IMG/VR virus record: IMGVR_UViG_3300028197_000141
Span: 1-25,500 of that record
Length of the DNA: 25,500 nucleotides
Strand: one strand, 5' to 3'
Source: a virus
In this document: one piece after another, positions 6,128 to 12,910 of the stretch
Layout of the letters: every line of letters begins with the position of its first letter
How positions within the stretch are numbered: position 1 is the stretch's first letter
Program-made: the position numbers and the translations under genes
Notes under the pieces: model-generated
What the model was told of the DNA's origin: nothing
Databases searched by the model: none
Seen by the model: only the letters and a program-made list of their open reading frames with translations

Positions 6128-7411
6128 TTAAACTTCTCCATAATGATTACCCCAATCTGCTTTGACAGGAAATCCATAACTTTCGAGAACGGATTTAATT
6201 AATTTAATAGTTTCTACCTCAGTTTCATCGAACTCGAATAAGAATGAATCATATGTGTATAATATAGGAAGTGGAAGTCCTTTCTTTCTTAACCCATCCA
6301 TTACCTCAATATTAAATTCAGTTTCAGTCGCTTGTAAAATATAGTTAAAGAACTTTTGAGCATTTGGTTTCTCAATCCATCCTAACGGAATCTTTCTTCC
6401 TTTAGGTGTTTGGATGTAACCATTTTTAACTGCCCCATCTTGCATCTTTCTAATAAACTTATCTACTTTGTCGAAGAAGGGTATTTTTCTATCTTCATCC
6501 GTTACTCCACCATATAGAATTCTAAACGTCCTTCCTTTAGATTCCCCATAATCACAACCATATTGGTCTGCTAACCATTGATGAACCGAAGTATCGGGTA
6601 GTTTGTATTTAATCAACTTACCAATAATCCTAACATGGTATGCATCGTAATCAAATTGTAAGAACATCTTTCCTTTTCTTGGAATAAATACATCCCTACT
6701 CCCATCGGATTTGTTTAATGCACCAAAGTTAATACCCCCATGACGATTGGAAGGTCTTGAAGTAATCGTGTATGGATTGTACTCTGTGTACACGTTATCT
6801 CCTTTAAGTTGTTTATCATTGGAAGACCATCTATCAATAAATTTTTTCCTATCGACATTAATCCCTTTTCTCTCGATATCTGAAAGAAGAGGAATCATCG
6901 TTTCATCCACCCAATTGTTTGTATGAGATAGTTCCCATTCACCAACAATACCTCGTAGCACCTCTCCCCACTTCATTATAGGAAGAGTAGTACCTAAGTC
7001 ATCACGTAACCCCATTCGATAGTGAAAGTTCGTTAGAGGTTCTAATTTTGATTGTATATCATATAATTGGAACTTCTCAAAGAATAATGAAGTTTGTATA
7101 TCTTTTATATTTTTTACATCAATATCCGTTTGAAGGAAACCTTTTTTATCCCATATCCATTTATCTTGATTCGAGGTTGATAAATCTATTTCTAGCTTTT
7201 CACAATCATTATGGTTGAATGGAAGTATATAATCAATAGGAAGATATCCATCATCGGTTTCTTCATCACGAAATCGGACATACAAAAATGACAACCCATT
7301 ATTCATAGGATGTCTATCCAAATCTTCCCAAATCGGAATAATCTTAGATTCTTCGTTATTCCAATATTCAAGAAATTGTTCTTTCTCTTTATTAGTTTCT
7401 ACTATAATCAT
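6128..7411 (-). CDS. Divergent family A DNA polymerase
   Basis: A 427-residue protein with the polymerase core of the Pol I/T7 family. The template-binding TSRPSN (residues 217-222) precedes motif A, FDYDAYHVRI, with catalytic Asp254; the usual Glu of DYSQIELR is His259. Motif B is KGRTFRILYGG, with Lys292, Phe296 and Tyr300 in the O-helix positions; the preceding Arg is replaced by Tyr. Motif C is YDS (Tyr387-Asp388-Ser389) instead of HDE, so one catalytic Asp remains and the second acidic residue is lost. The first 150 residues look like a shortened exonuclease-like region without a clear DxE. T4 itself uses a family B polymerase. The ATG overlaps the stop of the upstream small gene (ATGA). 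It may be the replicase or an accessory polymerase; activity is unproven. Confidence 0.82.
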   Translation of the reverse strand: MIIVETNKEKEQFLEYWNNEESKIIPIWEDLDRHPMNNGLSFLYVRFRDEETDDGYLPIDYILPFNHNDCEKLEIDLSTSNQDKWIWDKKGFLQTDIDVKNIKDIQTSLFFEKFQLYDIQSKLEPLTNFHYRMGLRDDLGTTLPIMKWGEVLRGIVGEWELSHTNNWVDETMIPLLSDIERKGINVDRKKFIDRWSSNDKQLKGDNVYTEYNPYTITSRPSNRHGGINFGALNKSDGSRDVFIPRKGKMFLQFDYDAYHVRIIGKLIKYKLPDTSVHQWLADQYGCDYGESKGRTFRILYGGVTDEDRKIPFFDKVDKFIRKMQDGAVKNGYIQTPKGRKIPLGWIEKPNAQKFFNYILQATETEFNIEVMDGLRKKGLPLPILYTYDSFLFEFDETEVETIKLIKSVLESYGFPVKADWGNHYGEV

Positions 7412-7545
7412 GCAGTAACTCCAGCATTATGTTCTAATAGGATTAGTTCGGCAGATTCTTCATCTACATAACCACTTCCATCGATATCGATTAAGTGTCC
7501 TACATAATACATTCCATCTTGTTGTTTTAATTCTGTTTTATTCAT
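7408..7545 (-). CDS. 45-residue protein with an EF-hand-like loop
   Basis: A short frame from ATG 7545 to a TGA that overlaps the polymerase start codon. The product begins MNKTELKQQDGMYYVGHL and continues DIDGSGYVDEES at residues 20-31. That segment resembles a calcium-binding EF-hand loop: Asp at positions 1 and 3, Ser at 5, Gly at 6, a hydrophobic residue at 8 and Asp at 9. Position 12 is Ser instead of Glu. Flanking residues could form short helices. The ATGA overlap implies translational coupling with the polymerase gene. A promoter-like TATATTAG lies about 9 bases upstream. No family is recognised; it could be a small regulator or simply a coupling peptide. Confidence 0.6.
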   Translation of the reverse strand: MNKTELKQQDGMYYVGHLIDIDGSGYVDEESAELILLEHNAGVTA

Positions 7546-7594
7546 AATAGTACTAATATACAAAATTTATTTGTAATATCCTAATTATTTTTTA

Positions 7595-7828
7595 TTAATA
7601 TGCTTGTTTAATTATGTAATTGAAAAGTGCTCCACAATCATCATCTTCATCTACAAGATTTTCCGTAACTTCGAAGTAATCTGGTAGTATTTGTTGTAAT
7701 CCTTCAAAATCTACTTTTTGCCAATATCCAAATCTAAGTGTTAATGCATTTCTATCATATCCGATTTCAAAATCAGATGAACCATACCACTCTCTAATCT
7801 CTTTAAATTTTTTATATCCTATTCTCAT
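7595..7828 (-). CDS. Small unknown protein (77 aa) of the accessory cluster
   Basis: A 77-residue protein starting MRIGYKKFKEIREWYG. It has a basic, aromatic N-terminal half and a markedly acidic C-terminal part around NLVDEDDDCGALFNYIIKQ, with one cysteine beside the acidic cluster. There is no membrane segment or signal. The ATG overlaps the stop of the preceding gene by 4 bases (ATGA), so it is translated from the same message as its upstream neighbour. I do not recognise a family. It belongs to a run of small coupled genes typical of phage host-takeover or anti-defence regions, but nothing in the sequence proves such a role. Confidence 0.65.
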   Translation of the reverse strand: MRIGYKKFKEIREWYGSSDFEIGYDRNALTLRFGYWQKVDFEGLQQILPDYFEVTENLVDEDDDCGALFNYIIKQAY

Positions 7829-8109
7829 GCTGCAAATTCTTTTTGAATTAAACTCTCCAACTCTTTACTATCCAATACTATTGGTTTAATGAACTCAACA
7901 TCATGTTCAATATATTCATACTTATGATGTTCATTAGATTGATTAGATATCATCTCCCTAAGATGATTTTTTAACTCATCAGAGTACAATATTGTATCCG
8001 AATCAATTACTATTTGAAATTCTTGCCCGCCTTTTGGTTTCCAATAAGGAATTTTAGTATCTGAATAATTTTCGAAATACTGAGCCATTACTTTTACTGT
8101 ACAATTCAT
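7825..8109 (-). CDS. Small conserved phage protein (94 aa), unknown function
   Basis: A 94-residue protein beginning MNCTVKVMAQYFENYS, with a YWKPKGG turn at about residues 22-28, then strands (FQIVIDSDTILY) and a helix with SNEHHKYEYIEHDVEF. The alternating pattern suggests a small alpha/beta fold. The QYFENY...YWKPKGG pairing looks like a phage protein type I have seen unannotated, but I cannot give it a function. It overlaps both neighbours by 4 bases (ATGA at each junction), so three genes (8372 to 7595) form a tightly coupled translation unit. Confidence 0.65.
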   Translation of the reverse strand: MNCTVKVMAQYFENYSDTKIPYWKPKGGQEFQIVIDSDTILYSDELKNHLREMISNQSNEHHKYEYIEHDVEFIKPIVLDSKELESLIQKEFAA

Positions 8110-8372
8110 AAGTGTCCACCTGTTTTTAATTCATCACATTCGTATCTATATTCTGAATCTGAAGTTTTATCAGTCATACCATCATAATCATTTACACCTG
8201 AACCATATTGATATTCTGTATTACTTATTTTTTCATCAATATCATCTGCCCACGTATCTTCTATTTCAATTAAATATTCTGATATATCCTCTTCTTTTAT
8301 GTTGTTTGGTATTTCTACTTCTACTTCTGCGTATTTGTGATATACACTTCTTTGTTGGATTGTTACTTTCAT
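8106..8372 (-). CDS. Small acidic unknown protein (88 aa)
   Basis: An 88-residue acidic protein. It begins with two strands (KVTIQQRSVYHKYAEVEVEIP), followed by an acidic helix (EEDISEYLIEIEDTWADDIDEKI) and a tyrosine/aspartate-rich tail ending CDELKTGGHL. The strong negative charge could fit a nucleic-acid mimic or inhibitor, but this is speculation. The start codon is 8 bases after the leader motif AAACCTTTAAAA, a variant of the exact 13-mer found before the next two upstream genes. No Shine-Dalgarno sequence is present. Its stop overlaps the next ATG. Confidence 0.65.
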   Translation of the reverse strand: MKVTIQQRSVYHKYAEVEVEIPNNIKEEDISEYLIEIEDTWADDIDEKISNTEYQYGSGVNDYDGMTDKTSDSEYRYECDELKTGGHL

Positions 8373-8380
8373 AATTTTTA

Positions 8381-8392
8381 TTTTAAAGGTTT
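8381..8392 (-). promoter_or_regulatory. Leader motif AAACCTTTAAAA (before 8372 gene)
   Basis: A one-base variant of the element at 8995-9006 and 9430-9441, here 8 bases before the ATG and overlapping the stop codon of the upstream gene. Its constant distance from start codons suggests a role in translation initiation. Confidence 0.45.
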
Positions 8393-8987
8393 ATGATAAT
8401 ACTAATGAACATCTTTCATATTCTTTCTTACTCATGTAAGTTTTGTTCATCTCTAAAAATGAACCATTATATTTTTCATTCATGATTTCTACTTGTTTAG
8501 CATAATCAGGATTGTTGATATTTGATTTGTACTCATTATACTGATTTAACCAATATTCAACAGAACCCCATTGTGGTTTGTTGTCAATGAAGATATAAGA
8601 AGGAAAGTATTTCAATTCCATACCTTTATCAGTACACAAAGTATCTTCTCTGTATTCGTATATATCTTCCATACCATTAAAGTTACCACCTTGTAAGATG
8701 TGTTTCCATTTAGATATTTCTTTGAAAGTTTCATAATCTACTTCTGAACCATCTTTATTACAAACACTTACTCTTGTAGAAGAACCACCACTATATACAT
8801 CAGAACCAGCCCATACCTTAAGTTCAGGATAATTCTTTTTAACAAATTGTTTGATTACAGTAGCACAATTCTTTGCACTCATGTGGATATATTTCTCAAG
8901 GTTACCTCCCCAAGTTTGTTCTCTATAAGAATTAAGGGGTAATTGGAACTCTTGATTGTTTAACGAAAATTTTAATTTTTTACTCAT
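8391..8987 (-). CDS. LPD29-like domain protein
   Basis: A 198-residue protein. Residues about 37-115 resemble LPD29, a domain of large polyvalent proteins of phages and conjugative elements: SAKNCATVIKQFVKKNYPEL, then VYSGGSSTRVSVCNKDG, then GGNFNGMEDIYEY. The pattern of helix, glycine/serine turn, strand and a final F-NGMED matches that family as I recall it. LPD29 function is not established; in polyvalent proteins it accompanies domains delivered into or acting early in the host. The C-terminal 80 residues (YWLNQYNEYKSN and after) are helical and unrecognised. It has its own host-type promoter and the shared leader motif, so it is probably expressed early. The family call is moderate. Confidence 0.6.
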   Translation of the reverse strand: MSKKLKFSLNNQEFQLPLNSYREQTWGGNLEKYIHMSAKNCATVIKQFVKKNYPELKVWAGSDVYSGGSSTRVSVCNKDGSEVDYETFKEISKWKHILQGGNFNGMEDIYEYREDTLCTDKGMELKYFPSYIFIDNKPQWGSVEYWLNQYNEYKSNINNPDYAKQVEIMNEKYNGSFLEMNKTYMSKKEYERCSLVLS

Positions 8988-8994
8988 TTTAATT

Positions 8995-9006
8995 GTTTTA
9001 AGGTTT
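8995..9006 (-). promoter_or_regulatory. Leader motif AAACCTTAAAAC (before 8987 gene)
   Basis: Exact copy of the element at 9430-9441; including one more 5' base the shared string is TAAACCTTAAAAC. It lies 7 bases before the ATG, where a ribosome-binding site would be, but is not purine-rich. Confidence 0.5.
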
Positions 9007-9030
9007 ACTATTTATCTCTCTATTACATAC

Positions 9031-9063
9031 GTAATATACGACTTTTTTTTGGATTGCGCAAGC
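9031..9063 (-). promoter_or_regulatory. Host-type promoter before the LPD29-like gene
   Basis: Minus strand: TTG (9061-9059), 20 bases, TATATTAC (9038-9031). AAAAAGC precedes TTG and TCG precedes the -7 element, both shared with the promoter at 9477. The leader would be about 35 bases. Confidence 0.6.
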
Positions 9064-9078
9064 TTTTTCTCAATTATT

Positions 9079-9420
9079 TTAAAATTGTCCATCATCTTCA
9101 AATGATACTAATTCTGATTCAGTATATTTGTATGTTACTGATAACGTTGGATTGAATACTGTTTGATATCCACTTTTGTTGTAAATACTATTAGTGAAGT
9201 TACTAATAACTGTATCCATAAAGTCTTTCAACATATAAGTTCCATCAGAAGAACCGAATCCATGTCCTTCATCCCAATCAGAACTCCACTCTTCAACGAT
9301 TTGAGTTGCGATATCTGATAATTCGGAAAATTGGATTTGTTCTTTTGAGAACATACTAGCAAAAGATGGAATTCTAATTGCTCTATCGATAAGTGATTGG
9401 GGTTGTACTAAGTAATTCAT
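9079..9420 (-). CDS. Small unknown protein (113 aa), first gene of the accessory cluster
   Basis: A 113-residue acidic protein. After MNYLVQPQSLIDRAIRIP comes a helical segment, then IVEEWSSDWDEGHGFGSSDG, an acidic, glycine-rich and tryptophan-bearing motif at about residues 42-60, and a beta-rich end with YKYTESELVSFEDDGQF. There is no signal peptide or membrane segment. I do not recognise a family. A clear host-type promoter, a 5' hairpin and the TAAACCTTAAAAC leader lie directly upstream, so the gene is probably strongly and early expressed. It is the only gene here with all three elements. Confidence 0.65.
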   Translation of the reverse strand: MNYLVQPQSLIDRAIRIPSFASMFSKEQIQFSELSDIATQIVEEWSSDWDEGHGFGSSDGTYMLKDFMDTVISNFTNSIYNKSGYQTVFNPTLSVTYKYTESELVSFEDDGQF

Positions 9421-9429
9421 ATATTTTAA

Positions 9430-9441
9430 GTTTTAAGGTTT
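9430..9441 (-). promoter_or_regulatory. Leader motif AAACCTTAAAAC (before 9420 gene)
   Basis: Exact match to the motif at 8995-9006, 9 bases before the ATG. Confidence 0.5.
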
Positions 9442-9447
9442 ATATCT

Positions 9448-9463
9448 TGGGGATACTTCCCCA
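9448..9463 (-). promoter_or_regulatory. 5'-end mRNA hairpin TGGGG-AAGTAT-CCCCA
   Basis: A five-pair, mostly G-C stem with a 6-base loop, placed about 7 bases after the expected start site of the promoter at 9477. No T-run follows, so it is not a terminator. It may protect the 5' end of the mRNA. Confidence 0.5.
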
Positions 9464-9476
9464 CTCATTTACTATG

Positions 9477-9509
9477 TAAATATACGAAAAAAAATTGGAA
9501 TAAACAAGC
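9477..9509 (-). promoter_or_regulatory. Host-type promoter before the 9420 gene
   Basis: Minus strand: TTG (9507-9505), 20 bases, TATATTTA (9484-9477), with TTTTTTTTCG leading into the -7 element. One base differs from the Bacteroidota consensus TAnnTTTG. Confidence 0.65.
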
Positions 9510-9519
9510 TTTTTCTTAC

Positions 9520-9906
9520 TTATTTTTTATAAAATTGTAATAAATTTGGTAAGTATAATTTTAAATTTGGGATATCATATGAACACAAGCTAATTGCAAT
9601 ACGATTTGATTCAGAAACTGCTTTATCAATTACATTTCCGGTAGAGTCATATCTTTGTTCTGTTGGTCCTGTTACTCTCCATCTTAATGATACTCCCACA
9701 TAATATGGTTTTTTCTTATATTTTCCATAGTTGACTTTAGTAACCTCATATATAGGAGAACCTTTATCATTTGTTTTTTGTATAAAGTATCTTTTAATAA
9801 AACCTCGATTATAATCCCTTTCAGTTGGGACAGGAATATGAGCATCGATATCAAATCGTACTCTTGTTTTATTTTTACTAATTTTTTTATATCTGTTGAT
9901 ATCCAT
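9520..9906 (-). CDS. Conserved small protein of the tail/baseplate operon
   Basis: A 128-residue basic protein, likely all-beta: RVRFDIDAHIPVP, FIKRYFIQKTNDKGSPIYEV, KKPYYVGVSLRWRVTGP. It ends NLKLYLPNLLQFYKK. It starts 5 bases after the stop of the hub-like gene and closes the tail operon. The context argues for a baseplate or fibre-attachment component, or an assembly factor. I associate the closing YLPNLLQF.KK with conserved uncharacterised proteins of marine T4-like phages, but the role is unproven. No Shine-Dalgarno sequence is obvious before the ATG. Confidence 0.65.
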   Translation of the reverse strand: MDINRYKKISKNKTRVRFDIDAHIPVPTERDYNRGFIKRYFIQKTNDKGSPIYEVTKVNYGKYKKKPYYVGVSLRWRVTGPTEQRYDSTGNVIDKAVSESNRIAISLCSYDIPNLKLYLPNLLQFYKK

Positions 9907-9911
9907 AATTA

Positions 9912-12608
9912 CTAGCTAAGATTTTTAGATTCGTCTGCTTCCTCTTGTGTTCCTGTTTTAGTATTTTCCTTTAGAGGACCTGTACCACGAACTAGATTTC
10001 TTAGTTGTCCTTCAATTTTAGTACTCCATAAATTTTGTTCGATACTATGTGCAACATTTACTACTTGGAATACTTTGTTTTTATATTTAGTAGGTAAATC
10101 TAATATAGAAAATGTATCACCTACTCTAATTCCACTAACTCCATGTATCGTAAAATTGAATTTAATAGGAAGTAATGGAACATTGAGAGTAGAAGTAGTA
10201 CCAGATGATTCACTTAGTTCTCCATCAACGGAACATGTACCTTCATTTAATTGTTGTAATTTTTTTAACACATTAGAATCTGCCCATGAACCCACTAAAA
10301 CAATTTGATCTAATGATACAGTATCAAACCCATCAGGACCCAAATTATCAACAACATCCATATCAGCATCTCTATCTTGTGGTTTTGGAATTACTAATGC
10401 ATTATTTGCAAAAAACTCATAGTTTGATTTCTTTTCTTTTGCTTCAGCTTCTTCTTCTGGAGTATCTTTTAGTCCAACTCTTTCCATTGATGAATCAATA
10501 TGAGATGATACTCCATCTTTTAATTTTTCCCAATTACTTCTGTTATCAGCTTCTTCTTGTTCTTTTTTCTCTGCTGCAATTTTTGCATCAGTTGTCATTG
10601 CTAATTGAACAGAATTTAGTGCTTCAAGTACCGTATCCTTTTTATCACTAAATAAACCTTTAAAATCAACTTCCTTATCTTCTGCATTTGGATTTTTAGG
10701 TGCATTAGCTAATTTCCTTGCAGTTGCCTGTGATTTCATAGGTCCTGTCATCTCAAAGTTTAATTCACATGATAAAAATGGAGATGCTGCTCCTCTTGAT
10801 TGGAATCCAGCAAGTCCTACTCCTTTAGCTTCTGTCATTCTTCCTCCAAATCCTGCATCAATTATCTGTAGTTCTTCTTGTCCTTTTGGTCCGGGATTAT
10901 TATTTTTTTTCCAATTATAATATGGATCTGAATCACTTGGTCCTCCTGGAGAATATATTTTTGTATGTCCTCTAACTACTATTTGAAAATTCCAATAAAG
11001 ATTTGTAGCAGCACTTAATCCATTTAATAAATCATAATATACATCTTTAGTAACTAACCCATTTTTATTCATAGTATCACAAAAGAAATCGAAATTAATA
11101 TATAAATCTCTAAGAAATCCCCATTCACCTGCATCTGCTACTTGATTTCCATACGTATTATCAAAACAAGCCTGGTCTTCAAAATTTAAAGGTTTAGTAC
11201 ATGGAAAATAATGTGATTCAGTAAGATTGGGTTCGTATGTTTGAGGATGTAAATTTTTGATTAATACATCACCTTTATCACTTTCTTCTGCTAACTCGTA
11301 TTTCTTTTGACCTGAAGGTGATTCTGTTATGGGACTTTCTCGGGTATTTTTTGAATCTAACGGAGGTAATACCGAACTAAGCTTAGTTTTTTTACTAAGT
11401 GCACCAATTACATCAAACATAGGTGCAGTTTTATTGGGAATATATAAATAATCAGAATTAGTAGAAAACATATTTTTATGAGCTCTACAAATTGTATTAT
11501 ACCATTGTACAGTTCCTCCAGATTTAGATTCATTAGGACAATCTCCTATTTGAAGAGCATCTGTATTTACATTATCCTGTAAATCTAAAATATGAAATGC
11601 AAGTGCACATCTAATATATCTTTTATCTGAAAACAACGGAACATCCGATTCTATTACAATAGGGTCACCATCATCTTTATTTTGTGAATTAAGTGTTGCT
11701 CCACCAGACATTTGTTTTCTTAAATCATCTATGATTTCTTTATCCATGTTAAGAAAGTTTGAGGCATCTAGCATCCAACTATCCTTCTTTGCCGCTTCTT
11801 TGTAGAGTTTAGTTATTCTTTTATGTGAAGGTAAATCGTTAAACATTTGTCTAAATAGAGATGTTCCTACTGGAAGGTCTTCATTATCTAATTCATGTTG
11901 TTTATATGTTAGTCCTGATTGAATATTGGATTTTCCGTTTGATATTCCTTTATGATGTTGTAAATATGCTGGTATTTCACCAATTGCAGTTAATTCTACA
12001 CTTACTTCAAAGGTTTCATTATCGCCATATGTCATTCCGCCACCTGTAATTGTTCCTAGTACGGCATCATACATACCATGTGCATTTGTTCTTTTCTGTT
12101 GAATATGTCTTAAGTTATTATAAGCTACTATTGAACATTTATCCATTGTAGCTTTTTCTTTATAACTTATACTAGTATTTTCTCCCCATTCTACTAAAAC
12201 CATATTTCCTGGTTCTAAAAAGTATTTAAGTACTTCCGTAGCTTGTCCTGAAGAATAACATATAATTGTAAATGATGATTTTTTACTTAATCCTTCATTA
12301 CCTTGTGATATTGAAACTGAACTTATTATTGGAGAAGGTCTAAGTCCTCTAGAATCATTTTCTGCATATTTTGATGTTGCTTGACCTCCTGGATATTCAA
12401 CTCCTATCCTACCACTTTTACCTGTATCACCATACCTTGTTGCGAATGAATCATTTGTTGGAGATGATTCCATTGTTAAAAAATTATCAAGACAAGATGT
12501 TACTCTAATCCAAGGCATAGCTTCTGATGCACGAACATTACTGCTAGCTTTTGCTTTGATGGTATCAAATATTCTTTTATCTATATTACCTAGTTGTGGA
12601 AACGACAT
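9912..12608 (-). CDS. Baseplate hub-like structural protein
   Basis: An 898-residue protein near the end of the tail operon. The first 240 residues contain SSVSISQGNEGLSKKSSFTI and LEPGNMVLVEWGEN, like the tube-mimicking domains of hub proteins (gp27/gpD type). A long middle domain is unrecognised. A charged linker at about residues 690-740 (EEEAEAKEKK) precedes the C-terminal domain: FNFTIHGVSGIRVGDTFSIL, LPTKYKNKVFQVVNVAHSIEQNLWSTKIEG. This ending is typical of hub or late-control-D-like proteins, which join the tail tube to the spike. It is far larger than T4 gp27 (391 residues), so extra domains are present. The downstream position of the LysM and gp48/54-like genes agrees. The exact T4 counterpart is uncertain. 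Confidence 0.65.
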   Translation of the reverse strand: MSFPQLGNIDKRIFDTIKAKASSNVRASEAMPWIRVTSCLDNFLTMESSPTNDSFATRYGDTGKSGRIGVEYPGGQATSKYAENDSRGLRPSPIISSVSISQGNEGLSKKSSFTIICYSSGQATEVLKYFLEPGNMVLVEWGENTSISYKEKATMDKCSIVAYNNLRHIQQKRTNAHGMYDAVLGTITGGGMTYGDNETFEVSVELTAIGEIPAYLQHHKGISNGKSNIQSGLTYKQHELDNEDLPVGTSLFRQMFNDLPSHKRITKLYKEAAKKDSWMLDASNFLNMDKEIIDDLRKQMSGGATLNSQNKDDGDPIVIESDVPLFSDKRYIRCALAFHILDLQDNVNTDALQIGDCPNESKSGGTVQWYNTICRAHKNMFSTNSDYLYIPNKTAPMFDVIGALSKKTKLSSVLPPLDSKNTRESPITESPSGQKKYELAEESDKGDVLIKNLHPQTYEPNLTESHYFPCTKPLNFEDQACFDNTYGNQVADAGEWGFLRDLYINFDFFCDTMNKNGLVTKDVYYDLLNGLSAATNLYWNFQIVVRGHTKIYSPGGPSDSDPYYNWKKNNNPGPKGQEELQIIDAGFGGRMTEAKGVGLAGFQSRGAASPFLSCELNFEMTGPMKSQATARKLANAPKNPNAEDKEVDFKGLFSDKKDTVLEALNSVQLAMTTDAKIAAEKKEQEEADNRSNWEKLKDGVSSHIDSSMERVGLKDTPEEEAEAKEKKSNYEFFANNALVIPKPQDRDADMDVVDNLGPDGFDTVSLDQIVLVGSWADSNVLKKLQQLNEGTCSVDGELSESSGTTSTLNVPLLPIKFNFTIHGVSGIRVGDTFSILDLPTKYKNKVFQVVNVAHSIEQNLWSTKIEGQLRNLVRGTGPLKENTKTGTQEEADESKNLS

Positions 12609-12616
12609 AAAACCTA

Positions 12617-12907
12617 TTATTTTTTAAAATTCTGTACTATACTCAAATAGTTAACTGGTACTCTCAATGTTGTTCCATCTGGAACAGAAAGTGAACCATC
12701 ATGTATATTGTTAGCAGTTGCTATAATCCACCACAACGATACATCGGAATAAAATTGATGTGCTAAACTATCTAATCTATCTCCTTGTTGTGTTACAATA
12801 TATATATCGTTATCAGATAATGGTATATTTGGATATATTCGAGAACGATAAACTACTCTACCATCATCTAATTTTTTTGAACTATTATTTTCGTATCTAC
12901 TTGCCAT
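12617..12907 (-). CDS. 53: LysM-type baseplate wedge protein (gp53-like)
   Basis: A 96-residue protein. After a short basic arm, residues about 35-90 form a LysM-like module: YIVTQQGDRLDSLAHQFY, then WWIIATANNI, then VPDGTTLRVP. T4 gp53 carries a LysM-like fold, and short LysM proteins (gpX type) are widespread in contractile tails, where they clamp the baseplate inner ring. T4 gp53 is longer, at 196 residues, so this may be a reduced form. Gaps to its neighbours are 8 and 3 bases, so it is cotranscribed with the hub-like and gp48/54-like genes. The domain is clear; the symbol is by analogy. Confidence 0.75.
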   Translation of the reverse strand: MASRYENNSSKKLDDGRVVYRSRIYPNIPLSDNDIYIVTQQGDRLDSLAHQFYSDVSLWWIIATANNIHDGSLSVPDGTTLRVPVNYLSIVQNFKK

Positions 12908-12910
12908 AAT

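Noticed and set aside
9041-9065. TTGCGCAA and neighbouring T-run as a plus-strand terminator
   Set aside because: The palindrome has no loop and only a short stem, there is no plus-strand gene to end, and the region is better explained as the -33 part of a minus-strand promoter.
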